A DNA stretch of 64,000 nucleotides from Berkiella sp050247135 (GTDB lineage: Bacteria; Pseudomonadota; Gammaproteobacteria; Berkiellales; Berkiellaceae), in NCBI GenBank assembly GCA_050247135.1, contig JBFWUT010000002.1:62001-126000 (forward strand), written 5' to 3'. A program made the translations under genes and the position numbers. The notes beneath the pieces were generated by a model. That model was not told the origin of the DNA and searched no databases. It was given only the letters and a program-made list of their open reading frames with translations. Shown here in pieces: positions 8,806-17,135 of the stretch. The stretch's first letter is position 1, and the number at the start of each line of letters is the position of its first letter.

Positions 8806-11089
8806 TAGAGATTACTCTTGAATTTAAAGGTTGGCTAAGTGGTTTTTTGCCATATTGTTTGTATTGGTGTAAATCAATTCCCTCTCGTACCGTTTTTGCT
8901 TGATACTCTCTTAGCAGACGCCCATCATCTAACCCAAACTGCCTGCAAGCTATTAAAAATTGCCTCATCGCCTTTATTGACGGCTGAGCAAATGCCGGAT
9001 GCGTTCCAATGACTTGGGCAATATTGAAAGTCGTGTCCTGTCTTGAGAGCGTATGCGCAAGAAATAATTCTAAGTCATGCTCATCAAAAGGTTTTGCTGC
9101 ATTCACTTCTTTTCCCAATTGCGACAATAACCAGCAAAGTCTTTTTTGAGCAATTGTAACATGCAAAGATGGTTTTAAGTGCTCTGGAATAAATCGCAAT
9201 AGCAAAAAGGCACGACTCGTCTGCCCGTCGTAGTTGGCAAAAAATTCCCTGATTCTATTTTGTCTGGCAACGATACTGTGCGATCCATTTTGTGAATAGT
9301 GATAAATGTCTGCCCCCTCCAGTAAAATATAATACTCAGCCAATTGTTCATCGTTGAAGCGTGCAAAGGTCTTATTAGTTTGATCGTTCAATAATGCTTC
9401 CATAGCTTGCTTAGCTTTTCTGATCGCCCCCTTGTGCTGTTGGTACCATACTAAGATCTGATGTTTATGAGGCTTCCCAAGCAAACAAGCAGTTTGAGGT
9501 GCTCTAGCAGATAAGGTGTTGAATAGAATTGTCTGGATTGCGAGCAACAGTTCGGATTCTTTTTTTTGATTACCCAACTTCTTTACCAATTCTACCAATG
9601 CAGCCATTGAAAGCTCCCGTTTACCTTGCAACAGTTCGTTAAGCACTCGTGCGCTCTTGGCTGTGCTGTTTATTTCCCATTGCGTTAACAGCGTTTGCCA
9701 ACCTTGCAGAATATCATGGCGCAAGACATGTGACCCCCAAGGTTGTTGCTGCGTGCGATGCTCATGCTTATCAGCCAAGGTAAATTGTGGCAATTGATTT
9801 TGCCACAGTGCGGCGATATTAGTTTTTTTCTCAAAATCATCAAGATCGTCTTTTGTACCCAAGGTAGCTATAAATACTTTTATTTGTAGGTATTGCTTTG
9901 CGGATAACAAAGGCAACAACCATGACTTGCCTTGAGACTTTTCGAGCAGCATGAGTTCTTCTTTAACTCGATAAGTCAAATGCCGAATGAGCCCTTTAAT
10001 GGCCATCTCTAGCTCAATTTCTTGCTTTTGCAATTTATCGTATACAGCCCTGGCTTGCGTCTTTAGGCATCTGCCAACTAACAGTTTTTCTGCCATTGTA
10101 AATTGTCTCAACTGAGCTTTTAAGGAATTGAAGATCTGCTGTTTTTGCAAAAGAGTCATTCGCAGCGCCTCGACATCAGCACGAGCGATATCGATAATCA
10201 CTTGATTCAGCCGATACCCTATCCATTGCTGTGTATGCTCTAAATGATAGAGAGCTTCCACAATTTGTGATTGTTTTGGCAAGCGCCAATATCCGATAAA
10301 GCGCTCCCAAGCATTGACAAGAAATTGTCCTGACAAGCACCAAAACGGAAACAATCCAACGCCATAAAATAACATGCTAGAAATAAAGGCTAATAGCTTT
10401 TCACTCAGGATAAATGCACCAGCCATTGTTACTGCCTGCATTAACAAGAAATACGCTCCCAGGCTTAACATAAAGTAGCAAAGGTAGCGCAGCTGCCATA
10501 GCATGGTTATGGAATTCAACTGTCGTGTGAAGTCAGTGATCCCTGCCTGTAGGCGGTTGGGCCTCGTTCGTTTGATCGCTAATGCCTCACTGACTTGTTG
10601 AGTAAACCCATAAATTTCACTCAACGATTTTTTGATGATTTTAGCTTCCTTCAATTTTTGATAGGTGCGCTTAGGTATTCGCTGGATAATTCTTTGGTAA
10701 AGGAGCTCTTTATTAAAACCCGCTTCCATTAAAATATCGTAGATAATCAATCGGCTATCATCGCTCAGTGAAGGACATTGACTCTCTTGTAGCAAGTGCT
10801 GATGAATTTTTTTGGTTAATGTGACTATTTTTTGTTGGTTTACGTTGAGTATTGTCTGATTTTGCTTATCATTCCCTTGGCTCAACAGATAAACGTAACG
10901 CTGCGAAAGAGAAAATAAGGGACCCTCTAGTAAAGTCAATAATGCGTTGACACTTTGCTGTGCTAATGGTTTAGAGGTGAGTTGTTCATTTATTTTTTCG
11001 ACTTGGTGGTTATAGAGCACATGGGTGAGCGCAAAAGCAGAGGGCAATTCAATCGTGTGAAATGTGAGTATTGGCGTGCTTCCCTGCAT
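8780..11089 (-). CDS. Large hypothetical membrane-associated protein
   Basis: 769 residues with no family I recognise. A pair or trio of strongly hydrophobic segments around residues 200-260 (LCYFMLSLGAYFLLM, then the SSMLFYGVGLFPF region) would anchor it in a membrane. The flanks are long Gln/Leu/Lys-rich helical regions that are probably cytosolic. It is upstream of, and overlaps, the 324-residue hypothetical. It is divergent from the CI-like regulator gene across a 136-base gap, so that regulator could control it. An effector role is possible but unsupported by a specific motif. Confidence 0.75.
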   Translation of the reverse strand: MQGSTPILTFHTIELPSAFALTHVLYNHQVEKINEQLTSKPLAQQSVNALLTLLEGPLFSLSQRYVYLLSQGNDKQNQTILNVNQQKIVTLTKKIHQHLLQESQCPSLSDDSRLIIYDILMEAGFNKELLYQRIIQRIPKRTYQKLKEAKIIKKSLSEIYGFTQQVSEALAIKRTRPNRLQAGITDFTRQLNSITMLWQLRYLCYFMLSLGAYFLLMQAVTMAGAFILSEKLLAFISSMLFYGVGLFPFWCLSGQFLVNAWERFIGYWRLPKQSQIVEALYHLEHTQQWIGYRLNQVIIDIARADVEALRMTLLQKQQIFNSLKAQLRQFTMAEKLLVGRCLKTQARAVYDKLQKQEIELEMAIKGLIRHLTYRVKEELMLLEKSQGKSWLLPLLSAKQYLQIKVFIATLGTKDDLDDFEKKTNIAALWQNQLPQFTLADKHEHRTQQQPWGSHVLRHDILQGWQTLLTQWEINSTAKSARVLNELLQGKRELSMAALVELVKKLGNQKKESELLLAIQTILFNTLSARAPQTACLLGKPHKHQILVWYQQHKGAIRKAKQAMEALLNDQTNKTFARFNDEQLAEYYILLEGADIYHYSQNGSHSIVARQNRIREFFANYDGQTSRAFLLLRFIPEHLKPSLHVTIAQKRLCWLLSQLGKEVNAAKPFDEHDLELFLAHTLSRQDTTFNIAQVIGTHPAFAQPSIKAMRQFLIACRQFGLDDGRLLREYQAKTVREGIDLHQYKQYGKKPLSQPLNSRVISNVSRKNLM

Positions 11090-11225
11090 GATATACGGTT
11101 ATCCTGCTAACGTAAAAAATTGATTTTCAAGCTGCGGTATGCATTTTGCAGCATGTTAATTGGTTGTAAATCAAATCGCAACCCATTAGAATGTATGTAT
11201 AAAACAAACTAAATTCAAATAAGCC

Positions 11226-11849
11226 ATGTCAGTAGAAGCGCCCAATAAATTAAAATCGAAAATTTGCGAACGTCTAAAGCAAGCGCGGATTGAAGCCGGC
11301 TATTTAACGGCTAAATCTTTCTCAGAGCGCAATAATGTTAAGATATCAACCTATGCTCTGCATGAAGCAAGCACGCGTAGCATGTCTTTTGAAATCATTG
11401 AACATTACGCCAAACTATTGGGTATCAATGCTTCCTGGTTATTAACCGGTATCGGTCCTAAAAGCGCACAACATGTTCGAAGCGTTCCTATTATCGACTG
11501 GAATGAGGCTCCTTTATTCCCTAAAGGTTTGCTGCTTGAAACCAAAAAACATACTTATTCTGATAAAGATCTGAGCCCACAATCTTTCGCGCTCGTTGTT
11601 CAAAATGACGCCATGGAGCCACGCTACCCACAAGGCACCGTGATCATTGTTGACTGCCTCGAGGTGCCCGCAGCGCAGGACTTTGCTGTTATTTTGCCTG
11701 CAGACAAAAAAAATGCCCTATTTACGCAATTAGTGACCAAAGATAACCAGCTCTTTGCCAAACCGTTAAATCCTCGCTATGAAACACTAGCACTTGCCCC
11801 TTCAACCCGAAAAATAGGCAAAGTAGTGCAGGCCAAATTGGTTTGCTAA
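11226..11849 (+). CDS. XRE-HTH / S24-like regulator with degenerate protease dyad
   Basis: 207 residues: an N-terminal XRE helix-turn-helix (about residues 10-80) followed by a LexA/CI-type S24 domain (about 95-205). Compared with lambda CI, the nucleophile position of the GNSM motif is NDAM here, with Ala129 replacing Ser. The segment matching FTFKKL reads ALFTQL, so the Lys general base is also missing. The remaining fold signature (IIVD, KPLNPRYE) is well kept. The inference is a CI-like DNA-binding dimer that cannot self-cleave. It is divergent from the 769-residue membrane-protein gene, a natural candidate target. No prophage genes are adjacent. Confidence 0.85.
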   Translation: MSVEAPNKLKSKICERLKQARIEAGYLTAKSFSERNNVKISTYALHEASTRSMSFEIIEHYAKLLGINASWLLTGIGPKSAQHVRSVPIIDWNEAPLFPKGLLLETKKHTYSDKDLSPQSFALVVQNDAMEPRYPQGTVIIVDCLEVPAAQDFAVILPADKKNALFTQLVTKDNQLFAKPLNPRYETLALAPSTRKIGKVVQAKLVC

Positions 11850-12076
11850 AGATCTAGAGTGGCAAGGGTATCTTCACAACCCAATAGATAACCTAACAGG
11901 TGGGCGTCTTGCTTTGAGAAGTGCCTGATAAAAGCACTATTACGGGCAATTTTGTTGAGTTTGACTTTAAAAACGCGTCCTAGTTTGTTTTTAAAAACAA
12001 CGACAGTGCCGCGATTTTCTTCATAATGCGACAATAACCTGTATCTATTTAACCAACTTTTAAAGAATAATATCAT
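11846..12076 (-). CDS. Small hypothetical protein
   Basis: 76 residues, basic, no recognised domain; alternating hydrophobic and charged residues suggest a small alpha/beta fold (for example TVVVFKN, RVFKVKLNKI). The ATG at 12076 has an ideal AAGGA seven bases upstream, so it is preferred over the in-frame TTG at 12097. It converges on the S24-like regulator with a 4-base overlap of the stop codons. Function unknown. Confidence 0.65.
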   Translation of the reverse strand: MILFFKSWLNRYRLLSHYEENRGTVVVFKNKLGRVFKVKLNKIARNSAFIRHFSKQDAHLLGYLLGCEDTLATLDL

Positions 12077-12183
12077 GTCGTCATCCTTGTTGCTCAATCT
12101 TCTCTATTCCCTAGAAAATTCAGCCGATTTAAACATAATAAAAAAAAAATAAAAGTGTAAATGCAAGAGCATCACTGGATGTG

Positions 12184-12660
12184 TCAAAGCAATGAGAGAA
12201 GTCTTTCAAGAGCGATGCTGACCGCTTGTTCGCGGATCTCAGCTCTTTCGCCACTTAAAGAGAGCAGCACGGCTTGAGGCGCAAAGCTCTGGCTGGCAAA
12301 AGCAAGCCACACTGTACCGACCGGCTTTAAAGGTGTGCCACCCGTAGGCCCTGCAACGCCTGTTACCGCGATACTGACATCAGCCTGACTGTTTGCTAAG
12401 GCTCCCTTTGCCATGGCCAAGGCTACCGCTTCACTCACTGCGCCAGCAGTTGCTAACAGTGCTTGGTCCACATTTAACATTTCTTGCTTTGCTTCATTAG
12501 TATAAGTAACAAAACCACGATCAAACCATGCTGAGCTGCCTTCAATTTGGGTGACAGCATAAGCAATACCACCACCCGTGCAAGACTCTGCAGTCACTAA
12601 CTTGTAACCCTTTTCTTTTAATTTAAGCCCAACTTGCCTTGCAATATTTTCTGCGATCAA
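12184..12660 (-). CDS. pncC: Nicotinamide-nucleotide amidohydrolase (CinA C-terminal family)
   Basis: 158-residue stand-alone CinA C-terminal domain that deamidates NMN to nicotinate mononucleotide in the pyridine-nucleotide cycle. Family signatures seen are TAESCTGGGIAYAVT near the N-terminus (with the catalytic Ser), GFVTYTNEAKQEML, and the glycine-rich IAVTGVAGPTGGTPLKPVGTVW. The start overlaps the end of the MFS gene by 4 bases (ATGA), so it is co-transcribed with a transporter. recA, a frequent neighbour of cinA/pncC in proteobacteria, is not here. Confidence 0.92.
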   Translation of the reverse strand: MIAENIARQVGLKLKEKGYKLVTAESCTGGGIAYAVTQIEGSSAWFDRGFVTYTNEAKQEMLNVDQALLATAGAVSEAVALAMAKGALANSQADVSIAVTGVAGPTGGTPLKPVGTVWLAFASQSFAPQAVLLSLSGERAEIREQAVSIALERLLSLL

Positions 12661-13916
12661 ACCATTTTTCCCTGCACATTCAGTGCTTTTCGCTTTTTAT
12701 CTTGAAGCGCTAAAAAGAAGTATCCCACACTGGCTAATAAAAGCCCTGCTGGGATCACCATTAAACCCTGAGTATAGGCACTCGCATCATAATAAGGCAC
12801 CCCCTCAGATAAGAAACGGCCATCCCATTTGGACTTCATGATTTCACCAATCGCACTATGGAATACAAAACCAAAAGTCATAATGATCATGTTGGCACAA
12901 GCGGTTGTTAAACCAACCAAATTTTCTCCTACAAAGGTGCTGGCTAAATAGATGGCTAAAATTTGATAAGCACAAAACACACCCACCACCACAAAAAGCA
13001 CGCTCAACCACACTTTAGGTACATCGCCTGTTAATAAGAAAATGAAAGCCAATCCCATTATCACACCGCTTAAAATGATAAAACCAAAATAAGCGTTCGT
13101 TTTTGCGGTAATCCAACTCAACAAGGGCGAGCCAAAACACATCCCTAAAAAGATTAATGATGGCAAGGAAGCTGCAACACTATCACTTAATTGGTAAACC
13201 GATTTCAGGTATTCTTTGCCCCAAACATCCGCGAAACCTTCAAGTGGTCCTACCATTAATCCCGCAAAAAAGCATACCAACACAATTTGCGGATTGGTTA
13301 GCACTGTTTTAACGCTCATCCACCAACTTTCATTTTGTTGTAAAATCGGCTGCTTAGGAACAATGCAATATGTGGCAATAGCCATCGCAAAGCCAATTAA
13401 AATGATCGCTTGCACCACAGCTTCCCAGCCAAAAATATGGATTAATTTATTGACCGGCTGACCACCATAAATTGCCCCAATAAGGCCAATAGTCACTGAA
13501 AATCCTAATAATAAGGTAAAGCGCTCTTCCTTAAACGACATGCGAATAATTTTAAAGACACCCAAAATAGCCGCAGAAGATCCCATACCAATCATTAAGC
13601 GACCTAATGCCGGATAAATCCAATCATCAGCGAATAACAACGGCAATAACCCAGCGACGGTTAATACCATACAAACTGGCAAAATACGTTTAGGGCCGTA
13701 TCTATCTAAGAGAATACCAACTGGAATATGCATGCCGGCATAACCGATATAATAAAGGCCAGAATATTGGCCAAATTTAGCCGCATCCATATGAAATTTT
13801 TCGAGAATATCAATCATCATGATATTGGGCAATACGCGCAGAATATATTGATAAGCATAAAAAAATGAGGCCAAAAGCCACATAGACCAAATCGTAATTG
13901 TACTCTTTTGCTGCAT
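12657..13916 (-). CDS. MFS transporter
   Basis: 419-residue permease with about twelve hydrophobic segments. The loop between helices 2 and 3 carries the MFS motif (GILLDRYGPKRILP, equivalent to G-x-L-x-D-R-x-G-x-R). The N-terminal helix FFYAYQYILRVLPN resembles the MFS group common in Legionella, Coxiella and Rickettsia. Substrate unknown. I chose the ATG at 13916; an in-frame TTG six codons upstream is an alternative. It precedes pncC in a two-gene operon with a 4-base overlap, which hints at, but does not prove, a nucleoside- or vitamin-related substrate. Confidence 0.85.
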   Translation of the reverse strand: MQQKSTITIWSMWLLASFFYAYQYILRVLPNIMMIDILEKFHMDAAKFGQYSGLYYIGYAGMHIPVGILLDRYGPKRILPVCMVLTVAGLLPLLFADDWIYPALGRLMIGMGSSAAILGVFKIIRMSFKEERFTLLLGFSVTIGLIGAIYGGQPVNKLIHIFGWEAVVQAIILIGFAMAIATYCIVPKQPILQQNESWWMSVKTVLTNPQIVLVCFFAGLMVGPLEGFADVWGKEYLKSVYQLSDSVAASLPSLIFLGMCFGSPLLSWITAKTNAYFGFIILSGVIMGLAFIFLLTGDVPKVWLSVLFVVVGVFCAYQILAIYLASTFVGENLVGLTTACANMIIMTFGFVFHSAIGEIMKSKWDGRFLSEGVPYYDASAYTQGLMVIPAGLLLASVGYFFLALQDKKRKALNVQGKMV

Positions 13917-14235
13917 AGCGCTAGTCCCGGACAAAAACAGTTAAGTTAAATATTAAGTTAAAATTGTAGCGATAAAATAAAATGATTCTTAGCTGCTAAG
14001 GCAGCTAAGCAGGAGACGAGCATAATGTAAGTAATTTATCTTCATTTTCATGGATTTTACCTTAGCAATTTCTATTCTCAAAGACAAGCTGCAGACAACA
14101 AGTTAGCTATTGAAATACGATAAATGGCTATGAACGACGATAGACGCAAAAGGTGCCCAAGGAATAATTGGCACCGATGAGTTGTTGAATTACACTATTC
14201 TTCTATTAGATTAATTCATTGTAGGAATGCTCTAG
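13917..14235. other. Intergenic region between divergent MFS and YfiR-like genes
   Basis: About 320 bases without a credible gene. It holds a perfect 9-bp stem with a 4-base loop (CTTAGCTGC-TAAG-GCAGCTAAG) at 13988-14009 with no T-run, so it is more likely an operator or leader structure than a terminator. The rest is AT-rich and presumably contains the two divergent promoters, which I could not place confidently. Confidence 0.5.
13988..14009. repeat. Perfect inverted repeat (9-bp arms)
   Basis: CTTAGCTGC and GCAGCTAAG are exact reverse complements separated by four bases. The element lies about 70 bases upstream of the MFS start and about 230 upstream of the YfiR-like gene. There is no adjacent T-run on either strand. 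Confidence 0.6.
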
Positions 14236-14775
14236 ATGAAACGGATGCTCACCTTTCTTGCTCTGTTGATATTAACCCTATCAACACCTGCCTATTCTTT
14301 AAATGAAGACGCTGAGCAACAACATAAAACCAAGCTCATCCGCTATCTCGTCAATAAAGTAAGTTGGCCAGCAGGCTCCGTTCCTAGAAGTCGTTTTAAT
14401 GTTTGCGTTCTGGGAGATCCAGGCGATATCAAAATAGTTGAAAAACTAAATGGCCTAAAAATCAAAAAGCATAAACTCGTTGTGAAAGATATCTCAGGAT
14501 ATGACAAGGCAGCCTCTTGCCAACTCGTGTATGTTTTGAACAAAACAACTCCCGAACAACAAACACTGATTAAAAAATATGCCAAAGCCCCCGTGCTGCT
14601 GTTGGGTGATATGGAGCACTTTGCCAATCTGGGAGGTTCGATGAATTTTGTGGTTCTCAAAAATACGGTGGCACTCACTGTGAATTTAGAAAGCATGAAA
14701 AGATCCAAACTTATTTTGGACAGCAAAGAGCTCGATCAAGTCATCTTATTGCCTGACGAAAAAGACTTAGAATAA
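14236..14775 (+). CDS. YfiR-like (DUF4154) secreted protein
   Basis: 179 residues with an N-terminal signal peptide (MKRMLTFLALLILTLSTPAYS). The mature part follows the YfiR/DUF4154 pattern: K-x-x-x-I-x-Y-L...V-x-W-P near the start, FNVCVLGDP, then CQLVYVLNK, and VLLLGDM...GSMNFVV. In Pseudomonas, periplasmic YfiR represses the diguanylate cyclase YfiN; here no GGDEF gene is adjacent, so the partner is unknown. An AGGAA lies upstream of the ATG. Probably a periplasmic sensor or regulator. Confidence 0.8.
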   Translation: MKRMLTFLALLILTLSTPAYSLNEDAEQQHKTKLIRYLVNKVSWPAGSVPRSRFNVCVLGDPGDIKIVEKLNGLKIKKHKLVVKDISGYDKAASCQLVYVLNKTTPEQQTLIKKYAKAPVLLLGDMEHFANLGGSMNFVVLKNTVALTVNLESMKRSKLILDSKELDQVILLPDEKDLE

Positions 14776-14853
14776 TTTCAGGTGTGCCTACACTTCTTTG
14801 CATTGTAGTGTTTTACTCTTTCTGCCGATAACAAAACAGTATCATCACATTAC

Positions 14854-15195
14854 ATGGGTACTGATATGTTAGGTCGATCTATCATTGTATCGCTCTTAGG
14901 TGTCTTCCTTGCCCTAGCGCCTTTGACATCGCACAGTCAATATTATTTGGGAAATCCTGAATATCCCACCCAATTATCCAACGATGAAGTGCGCGAATTG
15001 ATGATCCAAATGAGTATCAATCGAGCAGGAAAATGTGCATGCCCCTATAGCCCCGATGAAATAGGGGGTATTTGTGGTACAGAGTGTGCTTATTATCGCC
15101 CGGGCGGATTTAAGGTTTACTGCTTCTTGAGAGATATTTCTTCAGAGCAAGTCTACTTCTGGAAATTGAAGTACGCGACGCCGCGCTCCCGTTAA
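14854..15195 (+). CDS. Small secreted Cys-rich protein
   Basis: 113 residues. A signal peptide runs to about residue 28 (IIVSLLGVFLALAPLTSHS). The mature region has CACPYSPDEIGGICG...CAYYRPGGFKVYCF, a cysteine and RPGG pattern I recall from small secreted proteobacterial proteins of unknown function. Five cysteines suggest disulfides in the periplasm. The first ATG (14854) and a second four codons later (14866) are both possible, and neither has a clear Shine-Dalgarno sequence. It lies 78 bases after the YfiR-like gene and may be co-transcribed. Confidence 0.65.
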   Translation: MGTDMLGRSIIVSLLGVFLALAPLTSHSQYYLGNPEYPTQLSNDEVRELMIQMSINRAGKCACPYSPDEIGGICGTECAYYRPGGFKVYCFLRDISSEQVYFWKLKYATPRSR

Positions 15196-15232
15196 CTCTT
15201 TTCAATCGAGCTTATGTGTGTTTTAGTTTAGT

Positions 15233-15252
15233 GATGTGAGTATACACATCAT
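15233..15252. repeat. Short hairpin between convergent genes
   Basis: TGATGTG and CACATCA form a 7-bp stem between the Cys-rich secreted gene and the opposing 58-residue gene. It has no clear T-run, so a terminator role is possible but weakly supported. Confidence 0.35.
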
Positions 15253-15425
15253 TTAGAATTGGGTTGTTGGCAGATCTGACATTCATTAGAAAGATTGAGT
15301 TCAATGTACCAATCTAGCTCCTCATCCCAGTATTTCTCTAAGAAAAGTTGCTTGCAGCGGATGCATTCTTTCCAGCAATCATCAAGTGTTGCCGTACAAT
15401 TCTCAGAAAGCTGAGTATCCACCAT
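15249..15425 (-). CDS. Small putative zinc-ribbon protein, 58 residues
   Basis: The reverse strand has an ATG at 15425 and a TGA at 15249-15251. The product contains the two CxxC knuckles expected of a small zinc ribbon: ECIRCKQLF near residues 20-28 and NECQICQQP near 48-56, about 28 residues apart. The rest is acidic and aromatic (EKYWDEELDWY). A GATAGG lies upstream of the start, followed by an A-rich spacer. The paired cysteines argue that it is a real gene rather than chance, but I recognise no family. Confidence 0.5.
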   Translation of the reverse strand: MVDTQLSENCTATLDDCWKECIRCKQLFLEKYWDEELDWYIELNLSNECQICQQPNSK

Positions 15426-15697
15426 TTTTTTTACCTATCTTCTACTTCACGTGGCGAAAGTTTATACGCAATCAAATCGAAATGGAATCATTACATTCAC
15501 GAAGTTTAATTGCTTAAATACACGTCTCGCTGCAAGGAATCTTAACTCTACAAAGCTTCTAGGGATTAAATTTATCCTCTTCATCTCCCCAAAATCTCTA
15601 TCTGATGCAACTACAGATATATAATATTTTAGTTGAATAGATATATTTTATTTGTTACCCTTGCGTTCGTTTCATGCTGACTTAATGAGGGAAACAA

Positions 15698-16879
15698 ATG
15701 GAAATGCTTATCCCGATGGCAACCGATGGCTTTTCGATGGAAACCAATTTTGTATTTGCCCCCCTCTTTGTTGCACCTATTGCCTCTTTCCAAACAGCTC
15801 AAGATGAATACAGCTCTCACATTGTACCTTGTGCAGCTTATGATATTGGCTCCGGTGCAACCAAATTCATGGGAGCTCTCGTCAATACGGAATCGCTAAC
15901 TATTGAGCAAATTTTTAGCCAAGGCAATTTTAACGTTCCCTATCGCGAAGATCTTTACCAATCAAATAATCATACTTTTTCAGATCTTATTCAAGAAATG
16001 GGATTAAAAGCTCTGGTTGATGCGCATTATCAAATTGAGCAGGATTATCATCATGCTGGGTTAGCGCAATATGGTGATATCCAGCATTTTGCTGTTGCGA
16101 CGGCTGCTTTTCGTGCAGCTGATAATGGTGAATTAGTTGCTGAATATTTTAGCGACAAGCTAGATATGCCTGTTCGTATTATTTCACAAGAAGAAGAAGG
16201 CAAATTAGCTTATTACAGCGCACTTACCCAACCTCATCCTGATGGCACCTTGCCGATTGTTTGGGATATCGGCGGTGGCAGTATGCAGTTAACCTTTAAA
16301 GATGTTACTGATCACTTTCATGTGATGCAAGGTGAAGTGGCCTCACAAACTTTTCAAGCTTTAGTAGGTGAAAAAGTGCTTGGCTTTGGAGATGGTAGCC
16401 ACTCGCCTAATCCAATGAAAGAAAGTGATGTTGAAGCAGCCATTGCTTTAGCCAAACAAACATTGCAATTTGACCCTGCGACTACAGCCATTATTAAAAA
16501 TCAAATAAGTGATCAAACACCTGTTTTGGCTGTTGGCACTGTGCATAATTTTTCTATTCAACCTTTGTGTACTTTTGCAGGTATTGATGCCAGCAAAGAC
16601 CATTATTCTAAACATGATCTTCTGTTAGCAATTGATTTATTAACCGATAAAACTGATCAACAAATCATGCATTTGAATAATTTGCCAAACATTGACTTGG
16701 CCAAGAATCAACTAACTAATCTAATATTAGTCTATGCCATGATGGATCTGATGGGCATTGAAAACGTACAAACCGTCAAAAGTTCTAACGTAGAAGGCTT
16801 GTTGATTATGAACGCACCAACCAAACAGCCGCTTGCTTCGCCGATTATTGCTCATCCACAGGAGCTTTATTATGCCTAA
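15698..16879 (+). CDS. Ppx/GppA-family phosphatase-like protein
   Basis: 393 residues with the sugar-kinase/actin-like fold signatures of exopolyphosphatase/pppGpp phosphatases. These are AAYDIGSGATKF (Asp49, phosphate 1 loop), AVATAAFRAADN, ISQEEEGKLAYY (the conserved acidic pair) and VWDIGGGSMQL (Asp190, phosphate 2 loop). It lacks the C-terminal HD domain of full-length Ppx. A ~40-residue N-terminal extension precedes the domain and is not clearly a signal peptide. GAGGGA precedes the ATG. First gene of a three-gene operon with a Cys-rich membrane protein (8-base overlap) and a HAD phosphatase. Confidence 0.85.
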   Translation: MEMLIPMATDGFSMETNFVFAPLFVAPIASFQTAQDEYSSHIVPCAAYDIGSGATKFMGALVNTESLTIEQIFSQGNFNVPYREDLYQSNNHTFSDLIQEMGLKALVDAHYQIEQDYHHAGLAQYGDIQHFAVATAAFRAADNGELVAEYFSDKLDMPVRIISQEEEGKLAYYSALTQPHPDGTLPIVWDIGGGSMQLTFKDVTDHFHVMQGEVASQTFQALVGEKVLGFGDGSHSPNPMKESDVEAAIALAKQTLQFDPATTAIIKNQISDQTPVLAVGTVHNFSIQPLCTFAGIDASKDHYSKHDLLLAIDLLTDKTDQQIMHLNNLPNIDLAKNQLTNLILVYAMMDLMGIENVQTVKSSNVEGLLIMNAPTKQPLASPIIAHPQELYYA

Positions 16880-17135
16880 TCTATTTTGCGACCTGACGCA
16901 AAAAGCTTCTGAAATAGCCTGCAGTAATCTAATAGAACCTTGTACCAATAATATTTTTAATCGCCTGGCTTGTTTATTTGAGTCAAATTCTGAGTGTGAA
17001 ACGCTAACGAATGCTATCTGCGACACCGCTTTTACAGAATGTCCTAAGGTATGGCTAAGACAATATGCCTTACCTATCGTGATAGCTGGCGCCGCCATCT
17101 TAACCGCAGCAATACTTTGCCGGCCACGACGATGA
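16872..17135 (+). CDS. Small Cys-rich protein with C-terminal membrane anchor
   Basis: 87 residues with about eight cysteines spread over the first 60 residues and a hydrophobic segment near the end (YALPIVIAGAAILTAAIL) followed by a basic tail. The ATG at 16872 has GGAG seven bases upstream, inside the end of the Ppx/GppA-like gene. Its stop overlaps the start of the next gene (ATGA). No family recognised. The tight coupling to two phosphatase-like genes suggests an accessory or anchoring role, which is inference. Confidence 0.65.
   Translation: MPNLFCDLTQKASEIACSNLIEPCTNNIFNRLACLFESNSECETLTNAICDTAFTECPKVWLRQYALPIVIAGAAILTAAILCRPRR

Noticed and set aside
14343..14726. Minus-strand frame opposite the YfiR-like gene
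   Set aside because: The plus-strand frame has a signal peptide, family motifs and a ribosome-binding site; the opposite frame has none.
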